Assembly (NCBI GenBank): GCA_045629205.1
Contig: JAZQQT010000141.1
Span: 1 to 6,776 of the forward strand
Length of the DNA: 6,776 nt
Direction of reading: 5' to 3'
From: JAZQLP01 sp045629205
Lineage (GTDB): Bacteria > Bacillota > Clostridia > Oscillospirales > UBA644
The notes beneath the pieces are model-generated. The model was given only the letters and a program-made list of their open reading frames with translations. It made no database searches and had not been told where the DNA came from. The position numbers and the translations under genes are program-made. Shown piece by piece: positions 1-5,894 of the stretch. Each line of letters begins with the position of its first letter. Within the stretch, counting starts at the first letter, position 1.

Positions 1-56
1 AACGGATTTGACTAAACAGGCATAAACACTACATTTTTAAGGCGCCGGCGCACGGG
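1..56. repeat. Imperfect ~57 bp direct repeat, copy 1 (truncated or diverged)
   Basis: This segment matches 2757-2813 in the same orientation. By hand alignment about 48 of 57 columns are identical, with one single-base gap. Shared blocks are AACGGATTTGAC, CATAAACAC, ATTTTTA and CGGCGCACGGG. In copy 2 the repeat leads into a DUF6809-type gene. Here the similarity stops at about position 56 and the sequence goes straight into the terminator of the minus-strand operon. The copies therefore bracket the AAA ATPase operon. The left edge may extend beyond the window. Confidence 0.7.
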
Positions 57-57
57 C

Positions 58-97
58 AAAAACAACCTTCTCCAAAGGATTGAAGAAGGTTGTTTTT
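58..97. terminator. Bidirectional stem-loop terminator of the AAA ATPase operon
   Basis: AAAAACAACCTTCT (58-71) pairs perfectly with AGAAGGTTGTTTTT (84-97) around a 12-nt loop. It starts immediately after the stop codon of the minus-strand gene ending at 100. Read on the minus strand, the right arm ends in five T residues. Read on the plus strand, the T run extends to seven (93-99). It fits a Rho-independent terminator that ends the two-gene minus-strand transcript and could also block plus-strand read-through from the left. Confidence 0.75.
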
Positions 98-99
98 TT

Positions 100-1131
100 C
101 TATTCATCCGACAATGCGATTCCCATTTGTGCTAATTGCTTCTCAAATTCTTCTCTGTCCATTTCGCCGCTTGCGAACATCTTTTTCATATTCGGCCCCA
201 TTGAAATGGTACTCGGCATTTTGTGTGCCGACTTTTTGAAAAGTTCATCCGGACTCCAACCGCAATTCAGCCACAGGTTGCTTTTATTGTTTAGCCCCAT
301 AAACAATTCGGAAAATCGCTCAAATTGCATTTCGGACAGTTCAACACCGAAATCCTCATTCAAAAAGTCGACAAGAAATTCCATTTCTTGTGCAGGACTT
401 TCCTTCTCAAATACTCCGCCAGTCATAATATATTCTTCGATTCTTTGCAGTATTTTTTCGGATGCCGGAATATTAAAAGTTTCAAGCAATTTTTGCTTTT
501 TGGATTCACTCTTAAAGTATTCAAGCTCAAATTTTTCATTCTGTGTGTAGAAAATGCACTCTGCCAAGCACTTGCCTTTGACGGGGAAGCCGCTTAAATC
601 CGTCAACTCACCGTTAGGCTTTCCGTCGTAATCTTTGCTGACACCGGTGGTTTTTAAATTACCGATAAACGATTTCATATCGTTGCCGTGTGGTGTCAAA
701 TAAAAACGATCTTCAGTAAAGCTTTCAAAAATCTTTTTCTCAGGGATATAATACGGTTTGTCTCCTTGACGGTCAACCGTAGCATAAATATAAATAAATC
801 TGTTATATCCGGACAGAACCAATTTGTTGTTGACAATCATGCGATATAAAGGATCAGCGTTTTCTTCGCTGTATATCTCATTTTGTTCGTATATCGAATA
901 AGGAAGATTTCCTTCTCGTTGAACAATGCCCGAGAAAGCAACAAAGTCCTTTTTGTGAACGGCAATCCCTTCATAATGTTTAAAAATCTCCCAGGCATCT
1001 CTTATTGGGAGCACACCATACAAATTGGAAAAGCAAAGAAAATATTGGTGGAGCAGATCAATTTTGTTTTGCGAAAGCCCCAATTCTGCATATTTCTTTT
1101 CAAGTGTTTTTTGCGATAACGGTTTTAACAT
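100..1131 (-). CDS. Conserved-looking protein of unknown function, second gene of the AAA ATPase operon
   Basis: I do not recognise a catalytic domain. The protein is soluble, mixed alpha/beta and rich in charged residues, with no signal peptide or membrane segment. Near the C-terminus it has a helical stretch followed by LNNKSNLWLNCGWSPDEL, a pattern resembling the tails of clostridial SEC-C-associated or related hypothetical proteins (N-N-x-x-x-W...G-x-x-P-x-E-L), but the Cys-rich SEC-C motif itself is absent. The last ~30 residues (GPNMKKMFASGEMDREEFE...) look like an amphipathic helical tail. I chose the ATG at 1131 (343 residues) because GAGGTG lies 4 nt upstream. A longer 356-residue version would use a GTG at 1170 that overlaps the ATPase stop as GTGA, with only a weak GGGAAA upstream. 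The gene follows the ATPase by 35 nt and ends directly at the terminator, so the two are probably co-transcribed. Its role is unknown. A partner or substrate of the ATPase is inference from co-transcription only. Confidence 0.85.
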   Translation of the reverse strand: MLKPLSQKTLEKKYAELGLSQNKIDLLHQYFLCFSNLYGVLPIRDAWEIFKHYEGIAVHKKDFVAFSGIVQREGNLPYSIYEQNEIYSEENADPLYRMIVNNKLVLSGYNRFIYIYATVDRQGDKPYYIPEKKIFESFTEDRFYLTPHGNDMKSFIGNLKTTGVSKDYDGKPNGELTDLSGFPVKGKCLAECIFYTQNEKFELEYFKSESKKQKLLETFNIPASEKILQRIEEYIMTGGVFEKESPAQEMEFLVDFLNEDFGVELSEMQFERFSELFMGLNNKSNLWLNCGWSPDELFKKSAHKMPSTISMGPNMKKMFASGEMDREEFEKQLAQMGIALSDE

Positions 1132-1135
1132 ATTG

Positions 1136-1141
1136 CACCTC
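1136..1141 (-). promoter_or_regulatory. Ribosome binding site deciding the start of the 343-residue protein
   Basis: On the minus strand the sequence reads GAGGTG-CAAT-ATG, giving a good Shine-Dalgarno 4 nt before the ATG at 1131. The competing upstream GTG at 1168-1170 lacks a comparable site. This favours the shorter protein, although translational coupling from the GTGA overlap cannot be excluded. Confidence 0.65.
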
Positions 1142-1166
1142 GTATTTTGTTTGTCAGATTTGCCGT

Positions 1167-2528
1167 TCACACCGTGATTTTCCCATCGGCAAGGTCTTTT
1201 GCGGCAAACGGGAAAAAGTAAAACGGAAGTGTCAGCAGTTTTTGCCCTGCATCATAACCGTAATTGTTTTTTGAAACCTTGATGGCAAACTCGAATTTGT
1301 TGTGATTGGCAAACTTTTCGAGTGAGTTCAACGTACCTCTTCCTTTTTTTACATCGATTGGATAAAGCTTATTATCGGATTCGATGACAAATTCAAGCTC
1401 GGCAGACGATTTGCCACGCCAATAGAACAGTTTATTGCCTTTTGCAATCAATTCATCGGCAACGAAGTTTTCAAAGAATATGCCGGAAAGGGTATTTTCT
1501 CTTTCGTTTGAAACAAACGAAGCGGCGTTGATTCCGCTCTGATAAGAGAACATTCCGATATCACCGAGAAACAGACGGAAATTGCTGTCATTATCCTGTA
1601 TAAGCGGCATTGTGATATGCTCTTTTAGTTGAAACGACTGATTGACAACATGTGCCAATGTCAGCCACTGAATGGAAGTGGCATAATCTCTTGTCCTGCT
1701 GTTTTCTTCAACCAGTCCGGGTGAGAAATTCTTGGATTCCTTGTTGAGCTCCTTGTAAATATTTTGGTACAGTGTGCGAGAACGAAGCACGGCTTCCGGG
1801 CTTGCCTGATACAGCTCCATATCGGAGAGGTAATTGTCATAAAGCGTCTTGAGAATTTCTCTTGACTCAAGAAGATCTCCGCCGTCGATATAGGCTTCAA
1901 CCGCTTCGGGCATACCGCCGACAAGCAGATATTTATAAATCTGCTCCATCGCCATTTCGTGAAAACTCTGTTCGAGCGGCTTTTTCTTTTCGTATGCTTC
2001 CTTGATTTTGTTGTGCAACATTCGGTTGGCGTTCATTAAAAACTCATCAAAAGTCATCGGATAGACCGTGATTTGATTGATCTTTCCGACCGGGAAAAGG
2101 AACTTATCCTTTTCACCGGCACCTCTTTTGTTGCTTTCTCTTTGAATTTTGATGCGCACCATAGAGCCGGTGGCAATCACGGGAATCTGCCTGAAATCCT
2201 GGCAGAAATACTTGAGCGACGATACAATGTTCGGGCATTCCTGCACTTCATCGAAAATCAGAAGCGTGTTTTCGGTGATTTTCTTGCCGAAAAACAGAGA
2301 AATATATTCCATGATTTTCCCTGCATTGGCAGTGCCGGTGCAGAAATCGCGGACCTCATCCTCTTTTTTGAAATCCACATAAATATAGTTTTTATTATAG
2401 TAGGTTTCGGCAAAAATATCTTTGATAAGGAAAGTTTTGCCGACCTGACGCGCACCCCAAACGATCAACGGCTTTTTCCGTTTGTTGTTATTCCACTCTA
2501 TCAAGTCTTGCAGTGCATTTCGCTCCAT
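1167..2528 (-). CDS. AAA ATPase with C-terminal DUF4143 region
   Basis: This is a 453-residue cytoplasmic P-loop ATPase of the widespread AAA_14/DUF4143 class. Visible motifs are Walker A GARQVGKT (residues 25-32), Walker B LLIFDE (89-94), a sensor-like ATGS (119-122) and the family-typical GGMPEAV (204-210). The C-terminal part (~220-395) contains ELEFVIES (377-384) and PIDVKKG (390-396), the E...D-x-K pattern reminiscent of a PD-(D/E)xK nuclease fold that is usual in DUF4143. Length is normal for the family and all key residues are present. The start is firm: GGAGGTG lies 5 nt before the ATG, downstream of a near-consensus promoter. The family is abundant in Clostridia and Bacteroidota, and its cellular role and substrate are poorly defined. 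It is the first gene of a two-gene operon with a 343-residue unknown protein. The unit is bracketed by two copies of a ~57 bp repeat. Whether it acts in defence, in a toxin-antitoxin pair or in housekeeping cannot be told from the sequence. Confidence 0.95.
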   Translation of the reverse strand: MERNALQDLIEWNNNKRKKPLIVWGARQVGKTFLIKDIFAETYYNKNYIYVDFKKEDEVRDFCTGTANAGKIMEYISLFFGKKITENTLLIFDEVQECPNIVSSLKYFCQDFRQIPVIATGSMVRIKIQRESNKRGAGEKDKFLFPVGKINQITVYPMTFDEFLMNANRMLHNKIKEAYEKKKPLEQSFHEMAMEQIYKYLLVGGMPEAVEAYIDGGDLLESREILKTLYDNYLSDMELYQASPEAVLRSRTLYQNIYKELNKESKNFSPGLVEENSRTRDYATSIQWLTLAHVVNQSFQLKEHITMPLIQDNDSNFRLFLGDIGMFSYQSGINAASFVSNERENTLSGIFFENFVADELIAKGNKLFYWRGKSSAELEFVIESDNKLYPIDVKKGRGTLNSLEKFANHNKFEFAIKVSKNNYGYDAGQKLLTLPFYFFPFAAKDLADGKITV

Positions 2529-2533
2529 AACAG

Positions 2534-2540
2534 CACCTCC
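2534..2540 (-). promoter_or_regulatory. Strong ribosome binding site of the AAA ATPase gene
   Basis: GGAGGTG on the minus strand lies 5 nt before the ATG at 2526-2528 and fixes the start of the ATPase. Confidence 0.85.
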
Positions 2541-2558
2541 GATGTTATTATTGGCATC

Positions 2559-2587
2559 ATTATATCATAACTTTCACGAATTTGCAA
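2559..2587 (-). promoter_or_regulatory. Sigma-A-type extended -10 promoter of the AAA ATPase operon
   Basis: On the minus strand TTGCAA (2582-2587) is followed by exactly 17 nt and then TATAAT (2559-2564), preceded by TG one base upstream (TGATATAAT), an extended -10. The predicted transcription start is near 2552, leaving a leader of about 25 nt before the ATG with a strong ribosome binding site inside it. This is the clearest promoter in the window. Confidence 0.8.
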
Positions 2588-2616
2588 GTGTTAAATGATA
2601 TTATTTGCACGAATTT
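2575..2616. repeat. Pair of CACGAATTT direct repeats over the -35 region
   Basis: CACGAATTT occurs at 2575-2583 and again at 2608-2616, 33 bp apart start to start (about three helical turns). The first copy overlaps the -35 hexamer of the AAA operon promoter and the second lies upstream of it. This spacing suits a pair of regulator binding sites, but no regulator gene is in the window and a 9-bp match could be chance. Confidence 0.4.
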
Positions 2617-2654
2617 AGATATTATTACGTCTATTGTTCTCACATGATTTGAGA

Positions 2655-2724
2655 TTAGTTTGGCCATATCTTCCTGCATCTTCCCGTAACGACCTATAAC
2701 TTCCCATATTTTCCAATTTGTGCC
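2655..2724. repeat. Degenerate 10-bp-period repeat array (TTCC/GGAA phased)
   Basis: From 2665 the plus strand reads as consecutive decamers: CATATCTTCC, TGCATCTTCC, CGTAACGACC, TATAACTTCC, CATATTTTCC. Weaker flanking units ending in TGGC (2655-2664) and TGCC (2715-2724) keep the same phase. The anchor NNCC, mostly TTCC, recurs every 10 bp over at least 50 bp, which is about once per helical turn. It lies between the AAA operon promoter and the ~57 bp repeat copy 2. Function is unknown. It could be an array of protein-binding sites on one face of the helix or the decayed remnant of a tandem repeat. Confidence 0.6.
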
Positions 2725-2756
2725 TTTTCGTTGTGCACCTTGGTCGCGAAGTTGAT

Positions 2757-2813
2757 AACGGATTTGACCAAAACCCGCATAAACACACCATTTTTACGGC
2801 ATCGGCGCACGGG
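2757..2813. repeat. Imperfect ~57 bp direct repeat, copy 2, in the leader of the DUF6809-type gene
   Basis: This is the partner of 1-56 (about 84% identical over 57 columns, with one gap). It lies 47 bp before the start codon of the DUF6809-type gene. In this copy AACCCG (2772-2777) and CGGGTT (2810-2815) are complementary and could close a stem; copy 1 has lost this pairing. No convincing sigma-A promoter was seen within it. The plus-strand reading frame through this copy is open, but copy 1 has a stop codon in the equivalent frame, so it does not look like a conserved coding segment. Confidence 0.7.
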
Positions 2814-2860
2814 TTGAACGCTGAAAAGCAGAAAAAAGTGTTTAACAGGAGGAATATAGG

Positions 2861-3163
2861 ATGAACTTCATCGAAGAATTCTATTACGGAAATATCAACC
2901 CGCAGGCGCGAGGTTCGGATCAAAATCCGAAGGTGCAAAAGGATATGCAAACGCTGAGTGAAAGTGAGGACTTTCTGACCGATAAACTATCCGGCGAAGA
3001 AAAGAGACGGTTTATCAGCTATGTCGATGCGTGGGCAACCGTTAACGGCGAATCAAATCTCGACAGCTTCATCACCGGCTTCCGCTTGGGTGCCCAGTTT
3101 GCATTCGATACTTTCGCAACCGATAAGGCGCCATACACAGACTATCTGATAGAGGAAATATAA
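2861..3163 (+). CDS. DUF6809-type small protein
   Basis: This is a 100-residue, acidic, soluble protein starting MNFIEEFYYGNINPQ. That N-terminus, together with the later pattern EEKRRFISYVDAWATVNGE and FITGFRLGAQFAFDTF, is the hallmark of a family of short clostridial proteins I recognise as DUF6809-like. Length fits. The start is secure, with AGGAGG (2847-2852) 8 nt upstream of the ATG. It has no signal peptide, membrane segment or metal-binding Cys/His cluster. The central and C-terminal parts are predicted to be helical. The molecular function of the family is unknown. The gene stands alone on the plus strand, converges with the helicase gene, and ends just before a terminator hairpin. 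Its upstream region carries copy 2 of the ~57 bp repeat and the decamer array. The recurrence of its leader sequence at 1-56 without the gene suggests that this locus type exists in several copies in the genome. Confidence 0.88.
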   Translation: MNFIEEFYYGNINPQARGSDQNPKVQKDMQTLSESEDFLTDKLSGEEKRRFISYVDAWATVNGESNLDSFITGFRLGAQFAFDTFATDKAPYTDYLIEEI

Positions 3164-3178
3164 GGGCAATTTCCGAAA

Positions 3179-3211
3179 ACACGAACAAAACACGAAAGAA
3201 ATACGAAAAAA
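3179..3211. repeat. Three 11-bp phased ACGAA/A-tract units
   Basis: ACACGAACAAA, ACACGAAAGAA and ATACGAAAAAA follow each other without a gap at 3179-3189, 3190-3200 and 3201-3211. A-rich runs repeated every 11 bp are a classic arrangement for intrinsically bent DNA. The array sits between the DUF6809-type stop codon and the terminator hairpin. The last A run also supplies the U-tract for the minus-strand terminator. Confidence 0.55.
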
Positions 3212-3254
3212 ACGATCCGGCTCTGCCATTTACGGTGGAGTCGGATCATCTTTT
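3207..3254. terminator. Bidirectional terminator between the DUF6809-type and chimeric helicase genes
   Basis: GATCCGGCTCTGCC (3214-3227) pairs with GGTGGAGTCGGATC (3234-3247) over all 14 positions, three of them G-U, around a 6-nt loop. On the minus strand the stem is followed by a run of seven T residues (GTTTTTTTCG), making a strong Rho-independent terminator that starts 5 nt after the TAA of the 744-codon gene. On the plus strand it is followed by ATCTTTT and could also serve the DUF6809-type gene. It probably belonged originally to the membrane protein whose tail now ends the fusion. Confidence 0.85.
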
Positions 3255-5487
3255 AGTCTATATTAGATATTTTGATTTTCCGTTTCTTCAAAAAATACCA
3301 ATATGCCGCACCGGAGACGACGGCATCAAAAGCATTGCCGATGCCGAACATCAAGGCAATTCCGATAAGTGTCGGTGTCCATACGCCGGTGAGGTAGAGG
3401 ACGAAGAATAGCCCGTAATAGACCGAGTTTGTCACGACCGATTCGAACAGCATATCCAGTGTAATGGAGTATCCTTGGCGAGCAATGAGTTCCATAATAG
3501 TATCGTCCATATTCCGGACCCGTTCCCAGAGCAGCCTTAAATTATCATCTTTGCTTCTGTATGGCACGGTTAGCTCAAACACAGACGTTTCGGGCACAAA
3601 AGCTCGTGCAGCACTAAACCAGTTACCAAAGCGTATAGAACTGATCTGATAAGTGTCTCCGACTAATAGCAGAAGCTGGAAGCTCGCTTTTTCCAGAATT
3701 TTTCGCATAGCATCATTACTGACTGTGCTGGATTCATCAATAACCAGCAAATCATACTCTGTTTGTAAATTATCTCGCCATAAGAATTTAGAAATTGTAA
3801 GGAATGTACAATTTGATGCAGTAACTCTGCGCTTTAGATTATCGACTGCTGGATTTGTTTGACAAAGAAACAGTTTTCTCTTATCAGCAAAGAAATGTGC
3901 CACGTGATTTATTAATGTTGATTTTCCGGTACCAGCAGAGCCATATATAAGCGCAACTTTCGAGTTCTCATACATCAGACGTAAGGCAGATTTTTTCTCA
4001 TCACAATCTACACCGGAATTCGGCCCATTAAGCCATGCATCAACAGAGTTAGAATAGTTCTGAATTCCGGAAGATGATAAACTTTTTAATTTGTTTATAA
4101 TGTTGCAAGTATCGTCTTTGTAACCATTGATGAAAATCTGCCCATTTTCAATAACCAGCTTACTATGCTCTCTATGACCAAACCACAACTTTTCATTATA
4201 CTTCTGCGCCAAATTCGCAATATCGTCAAAGCCCTCTATTTCTCTGACGGTAGTAAACAATTCGCCGTTAATTTCCGTGTTATTGCGGACAAAGCGAGCA
4301 AGAAGCTCATGCTTTCTTTCTTGGGCATGTATGCAATCAAACAAATCGCTTAAGCGAGGATTATGCCCAATCGGAGAACTGATGAATGGCATTGTATCAA
4401 ACGGTATGCATCCATTCTGTAAATAGAGATCTGATAGGTTATCGTTAGAATTTGACTGGCGCTGCGCCTTGATAACCTTATTATTCATTTGATAAAGAAA
4501 ATACCTTAGCAAGTTTTCTCCGGAACCATGGTTTCTGATAATATTCCTACTCGCTTCTAATGCTGGCACAAAGACTGGATTTCTAACATCAACGCTTAGA
4601 ACAGCCTTTACTTCATTAAATGCGGAGTCCGGGAAATCCATTAAATCAGTAAGGCTGAAGCCTGTTGCCGTAAGATATCGGCTGATATTCTGCTGCTCTT
4701 TATAGCTGACCGCTCTCTGCTGACCGCAAAGAACTGATATGAAGTTTTTATATTCGCAGTCTCGTATTGCAACTTCCCATCCTGTAATAACAAGAACGGG
4801 CATGGTCTTTCCTAATATTTCTATGCTATCGTTGGAAAGAGAAAATCTTGCTGAGTAGTAATCTGTAATTCTGATTCTGGTGAACGCAATTACTCTATTT
4901 GATTTGCTCGCATAATCATTTGCAGGTGTAAAAGTGACTTCATAGTATACCTGATGATTGACGAAAAACGGCTTGATTTTCTGAATGTAGTATTTATCTG
5001 TAGCTACAGCATTTCTTACATCATACCGGCATATTTTTTCGGCAATCTTTTCATAATACTCCTGCAGAACCTCATCTACATGGAGCGGAAAATCGTCGAG
5101 ATTTGAGAGAACATCCATACCGAATCTGTCGTGAAGCAGATTTTTAACTTCAAGCAGATTCTGATAATACTTCAGCATCAACCTTTCAGAATTTTCCTCA
5201 TCAAGAGTATAGTGTGATGCTACGATCTGAAGGTAGTCATGGAATTTATATAACACTTTCAGATCACCGCGAGTTTGAACATATTCAATTGCGGAACATA
5301 TATTAGGATATGTATTCTCGATATCTCCGCCATTCGCGTAAAATTTCAGCATAATATGCTCAATGAAATTACGCAGTTGCGCCAAAATATCCTGAGAAAC
5401 CGCTCCGCGAGGAGAAACATCTGCACTCGCGATATGACGGCATATTACATTGTCAATATTTCGAATACGATCATCGATACTGGGCAT
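3253..5487 (-). CDS. Chimeric SF1 helicase-like ATPase, truncated and fused in frame to a membrane-protein tail
   Basis: The 744-codon frame begins at an ATG with GAGGAG 7 nt upstream (5495-5500). Residues ~1-480 are a long soluble region I do not recognise. The helicase core follows: Walker A GSAGTGKST (516-524), motif Ia QTNPAVDNL (543-551), Walker B LLVIDE (580-585), motif III VGDTYQISSI (609-618) and a motif IV-like YRSKDDNLRLLWERVRN (643-659). This order is that of RecD/UvrD-like superfamily 1 DNA helicases with two RecA folds. At about residue 678 the family sequence stops. Motifs V and VI, needed to complete the second RecA fold, are missing and are not found in any frame downstream. 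The last ~66 residues are two hydrophobic helices ending in KKRKIK. Local GC jumps from ~38% to ~53% at the same place. The most economical reading is a deletion or insertion that decapitated a membrane-protein gene and joined it to a truncated helicase, so helicase activity is probably lost. A functional membrane-anchored ATPase is possible but unproven, and an assembly join must be excluded. Confidence 0.85.
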   Translation of the reverse strand: MPSIDDRIRNIDNVICRHIASADVSPRGAVSQDILAQLRNFIEHIMLKFYANGGDIENTYPNICSAIEYVQTRGDLKVLYKFHDYLQIVASHYTLDEENSERLMLKYYQNLLEVKNLLHDRFGMDVLSNLDDFPLHVDEVLQEYYEKIAEKICRYDVRNAVATDKYYIQKIKPFFVNHQVYYEVTFTPANDYASKSNRVIAFTRIRITDYYSARFSLSNDSIEILGKTMPVLVITGWEVAIRDCEYKNFISVLCGQQRAVSYKEQQNISRYLTATGFSLTDLMDFPDSAFNEVKAVLSVDVRNPVFVPALEASRNIIRNHGSGENLLRYFLYQMNNKVIKAQRQSNSNDNLSDLYLQNGCIPFDTMPFISSPIGHNPRLSDLFDCIHAQERKHELLARFVRNNTEINGELFTTVREIEGFDDIANLAQKYNEKLWFGHREHSKLVIENGQIFINGYKDDTCNIINKLKSLSSSGIQNYSNSVDAWLNGPNSGVDCDEKKSALRLMYENSKVALIYGSAGTGKSTLINHVAHFFADKRKLFLCQTNPAVDNLKRRVTASNCTFLTISKFLWRDNLQTEYDLLVIDESSTVSNDAMRKILEKASFQLLLLVGDTYQISSIRFGNWFSAARAFVPETSVFELTVPYRSKDDNLRLLWERVRNMDDTIMELIARQGYSITLDMLFESVVTNSVYYGLFFVLYLTGVWTPTLIGIALMFGIGNAFDAVVSGAAYWYFLKKRKIKISNID
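3256..3453 (-). other. C-terminal two-helix membrane-protein remnant forming the tail of the chimeric gene
   Basis: Residues 679-744 of the fusion contain two predicted membrane segments, about VYYGLFFVLYLTGVW and LIGIALMFGIGNAFDAVV, and end in a basic KKRKIK that would stay in the cytoplasm. This does not resemble any SF1 helicase region. GC content (79 of 150 bases in 3301-3450) is well above that of the helicase part. There is an ATG at 3451-3453, but it has no ribosome binding site at a usable distance, so separate translation of the tail is unlikely. I cannot name the parent membrane protein. A substrate-binding component of a transporter or another small multi-spanning protein are both possible. 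Confidence 0.65.
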
Positions 5488-5512
5488 AACCTTTCTCCTC
5501 TTTGTTTTGTTC

Positions 5513-5533
5513 TTGCTCGCCGCTGCCGAGCGA
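5513..5533 (-). promoter_or_regulatory. GC-rich hairpin in the leader of the helicase gene
   Basis: TTGCTCG (5513-5519) pairs with CGAGCGA (5527-5533) with one G-T pair around a 7-nt loop, starting 26 bp upstream of the helicase ATG on the minus strand. It has no T run after it, so it is not a typical terminator. It is unusually GC-rich for this AT-rich stretch. A role in mRNA stability or translation is speculative. No clear -35/-10 pair was found upstream, only AT-rich TATATATATTATTAATG-like sequence at about 5560-5580. Confidence 0.35.
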
Positions 5534-5667
5534 AGCTACTCCATGCTCTACAAGTATTTCATTAATAATATATATATTGAGTTATTTGTGCAGGCACAGA
5601 TCGGCTACTAATATGATGATTGTTTCACTCAGCACAAACGTTTTTAACATCGAAAATGCAGTATGAA

Positions 5668-5814
5668 CTATGTTTCTCTCTCCGTCAATAGTTGCAAAAC
5701 ATTCCGAGAATAAATCCAATATACCACATGATATAATCGTTCTTTAGGACCTTTAGCCTCTTCTCCACAATAATCACAAATCATTGTATTACCCATCCCC
5801 ATTTTCTCTGTCAT
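5668..5814 (-). CDS. Doubtful small ORF with one Cys-x-x-Cys zinc knuckle
   Basis: A 48-codon frame reads MTEKMGMGNTMICDYCGEEA and continues with a basic region to a TAG. The ICDYCGEEAKG segment looks like the first knuckle of a zinc ribbon, but no second Cys pair follows, so it could be the truncated or frameshifted start of a longer zinc-ribbon protein. No start (ATG at 5814, 5802, 5796 or 5784) has a convincing ribosome binding site; GGGGATGGG upstream of 5784 is the best. An extended -10 promoter with a dyad lies ~80 bp upstream. The ORF lies upstream of the helicase gene in the same direction, with a 180 bp AT-rich gap. It may be noncoding. Confidence 0.3.
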   Translation of the reverse strand: MTEKMGMGNTMICDYCGEEAKGPKERLYHVVYWIYSRNVLQLLTERET

Positions 5815-5894
5815 AATGAATTTGTTAACACACAAAATTCGACTATAGTAAATGACTCCCATATCGAATGAGATCATTTATGTCCCATAAGGTC

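Noticed and set aside
80..1274. Plus-strand ORFs of 78-156 codons opposite the 343-residue protein
   Set aside because: Shadow frames: low-complexity Phe/Ser/Leu-rich translations without ribosome binding sites.
2665..2714. CRISPR array
   Set aside because: The 10-bp periodic units are contiguous, with no spacers and no 24-40 bp repeats, and there are no cas genes.
2733..2864. 43-codon plus-strand frame ending in an ATGA overlap with the DUF6809-type start
   Set aside because: The overlap suggested translational coupling, but the GTG start has no ribosome binding site and the equivalent frame in repeat copy 1 has an early stop.
2615..2950. 111-codon minus-strand ORF opposite the DUF6809-type gene start
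   Set aside because: It overlaps the well-supported plus-strand gene and its leader, is Cys/Arg/Ser-rich with no family resemblance, has no ribosome binding site, and runs through the decamer array. The other minus-strand frames here are also unusually open, so openness alone is not evidence.
3451..3453. ATG as an independent start for a small membrane protein
   Set aside because: No Shine-Dalgarno lies at usable distance (AAGGA is too far upstream), and the frame is continuous with the helicase, so a fusion is more likely.
5275..5565. 96-codon plus-strand ORF over the helicase start
   Set aside because: It lies antisense to the helicase N-terminus and its own ribosome binding site, with no family resemblance.
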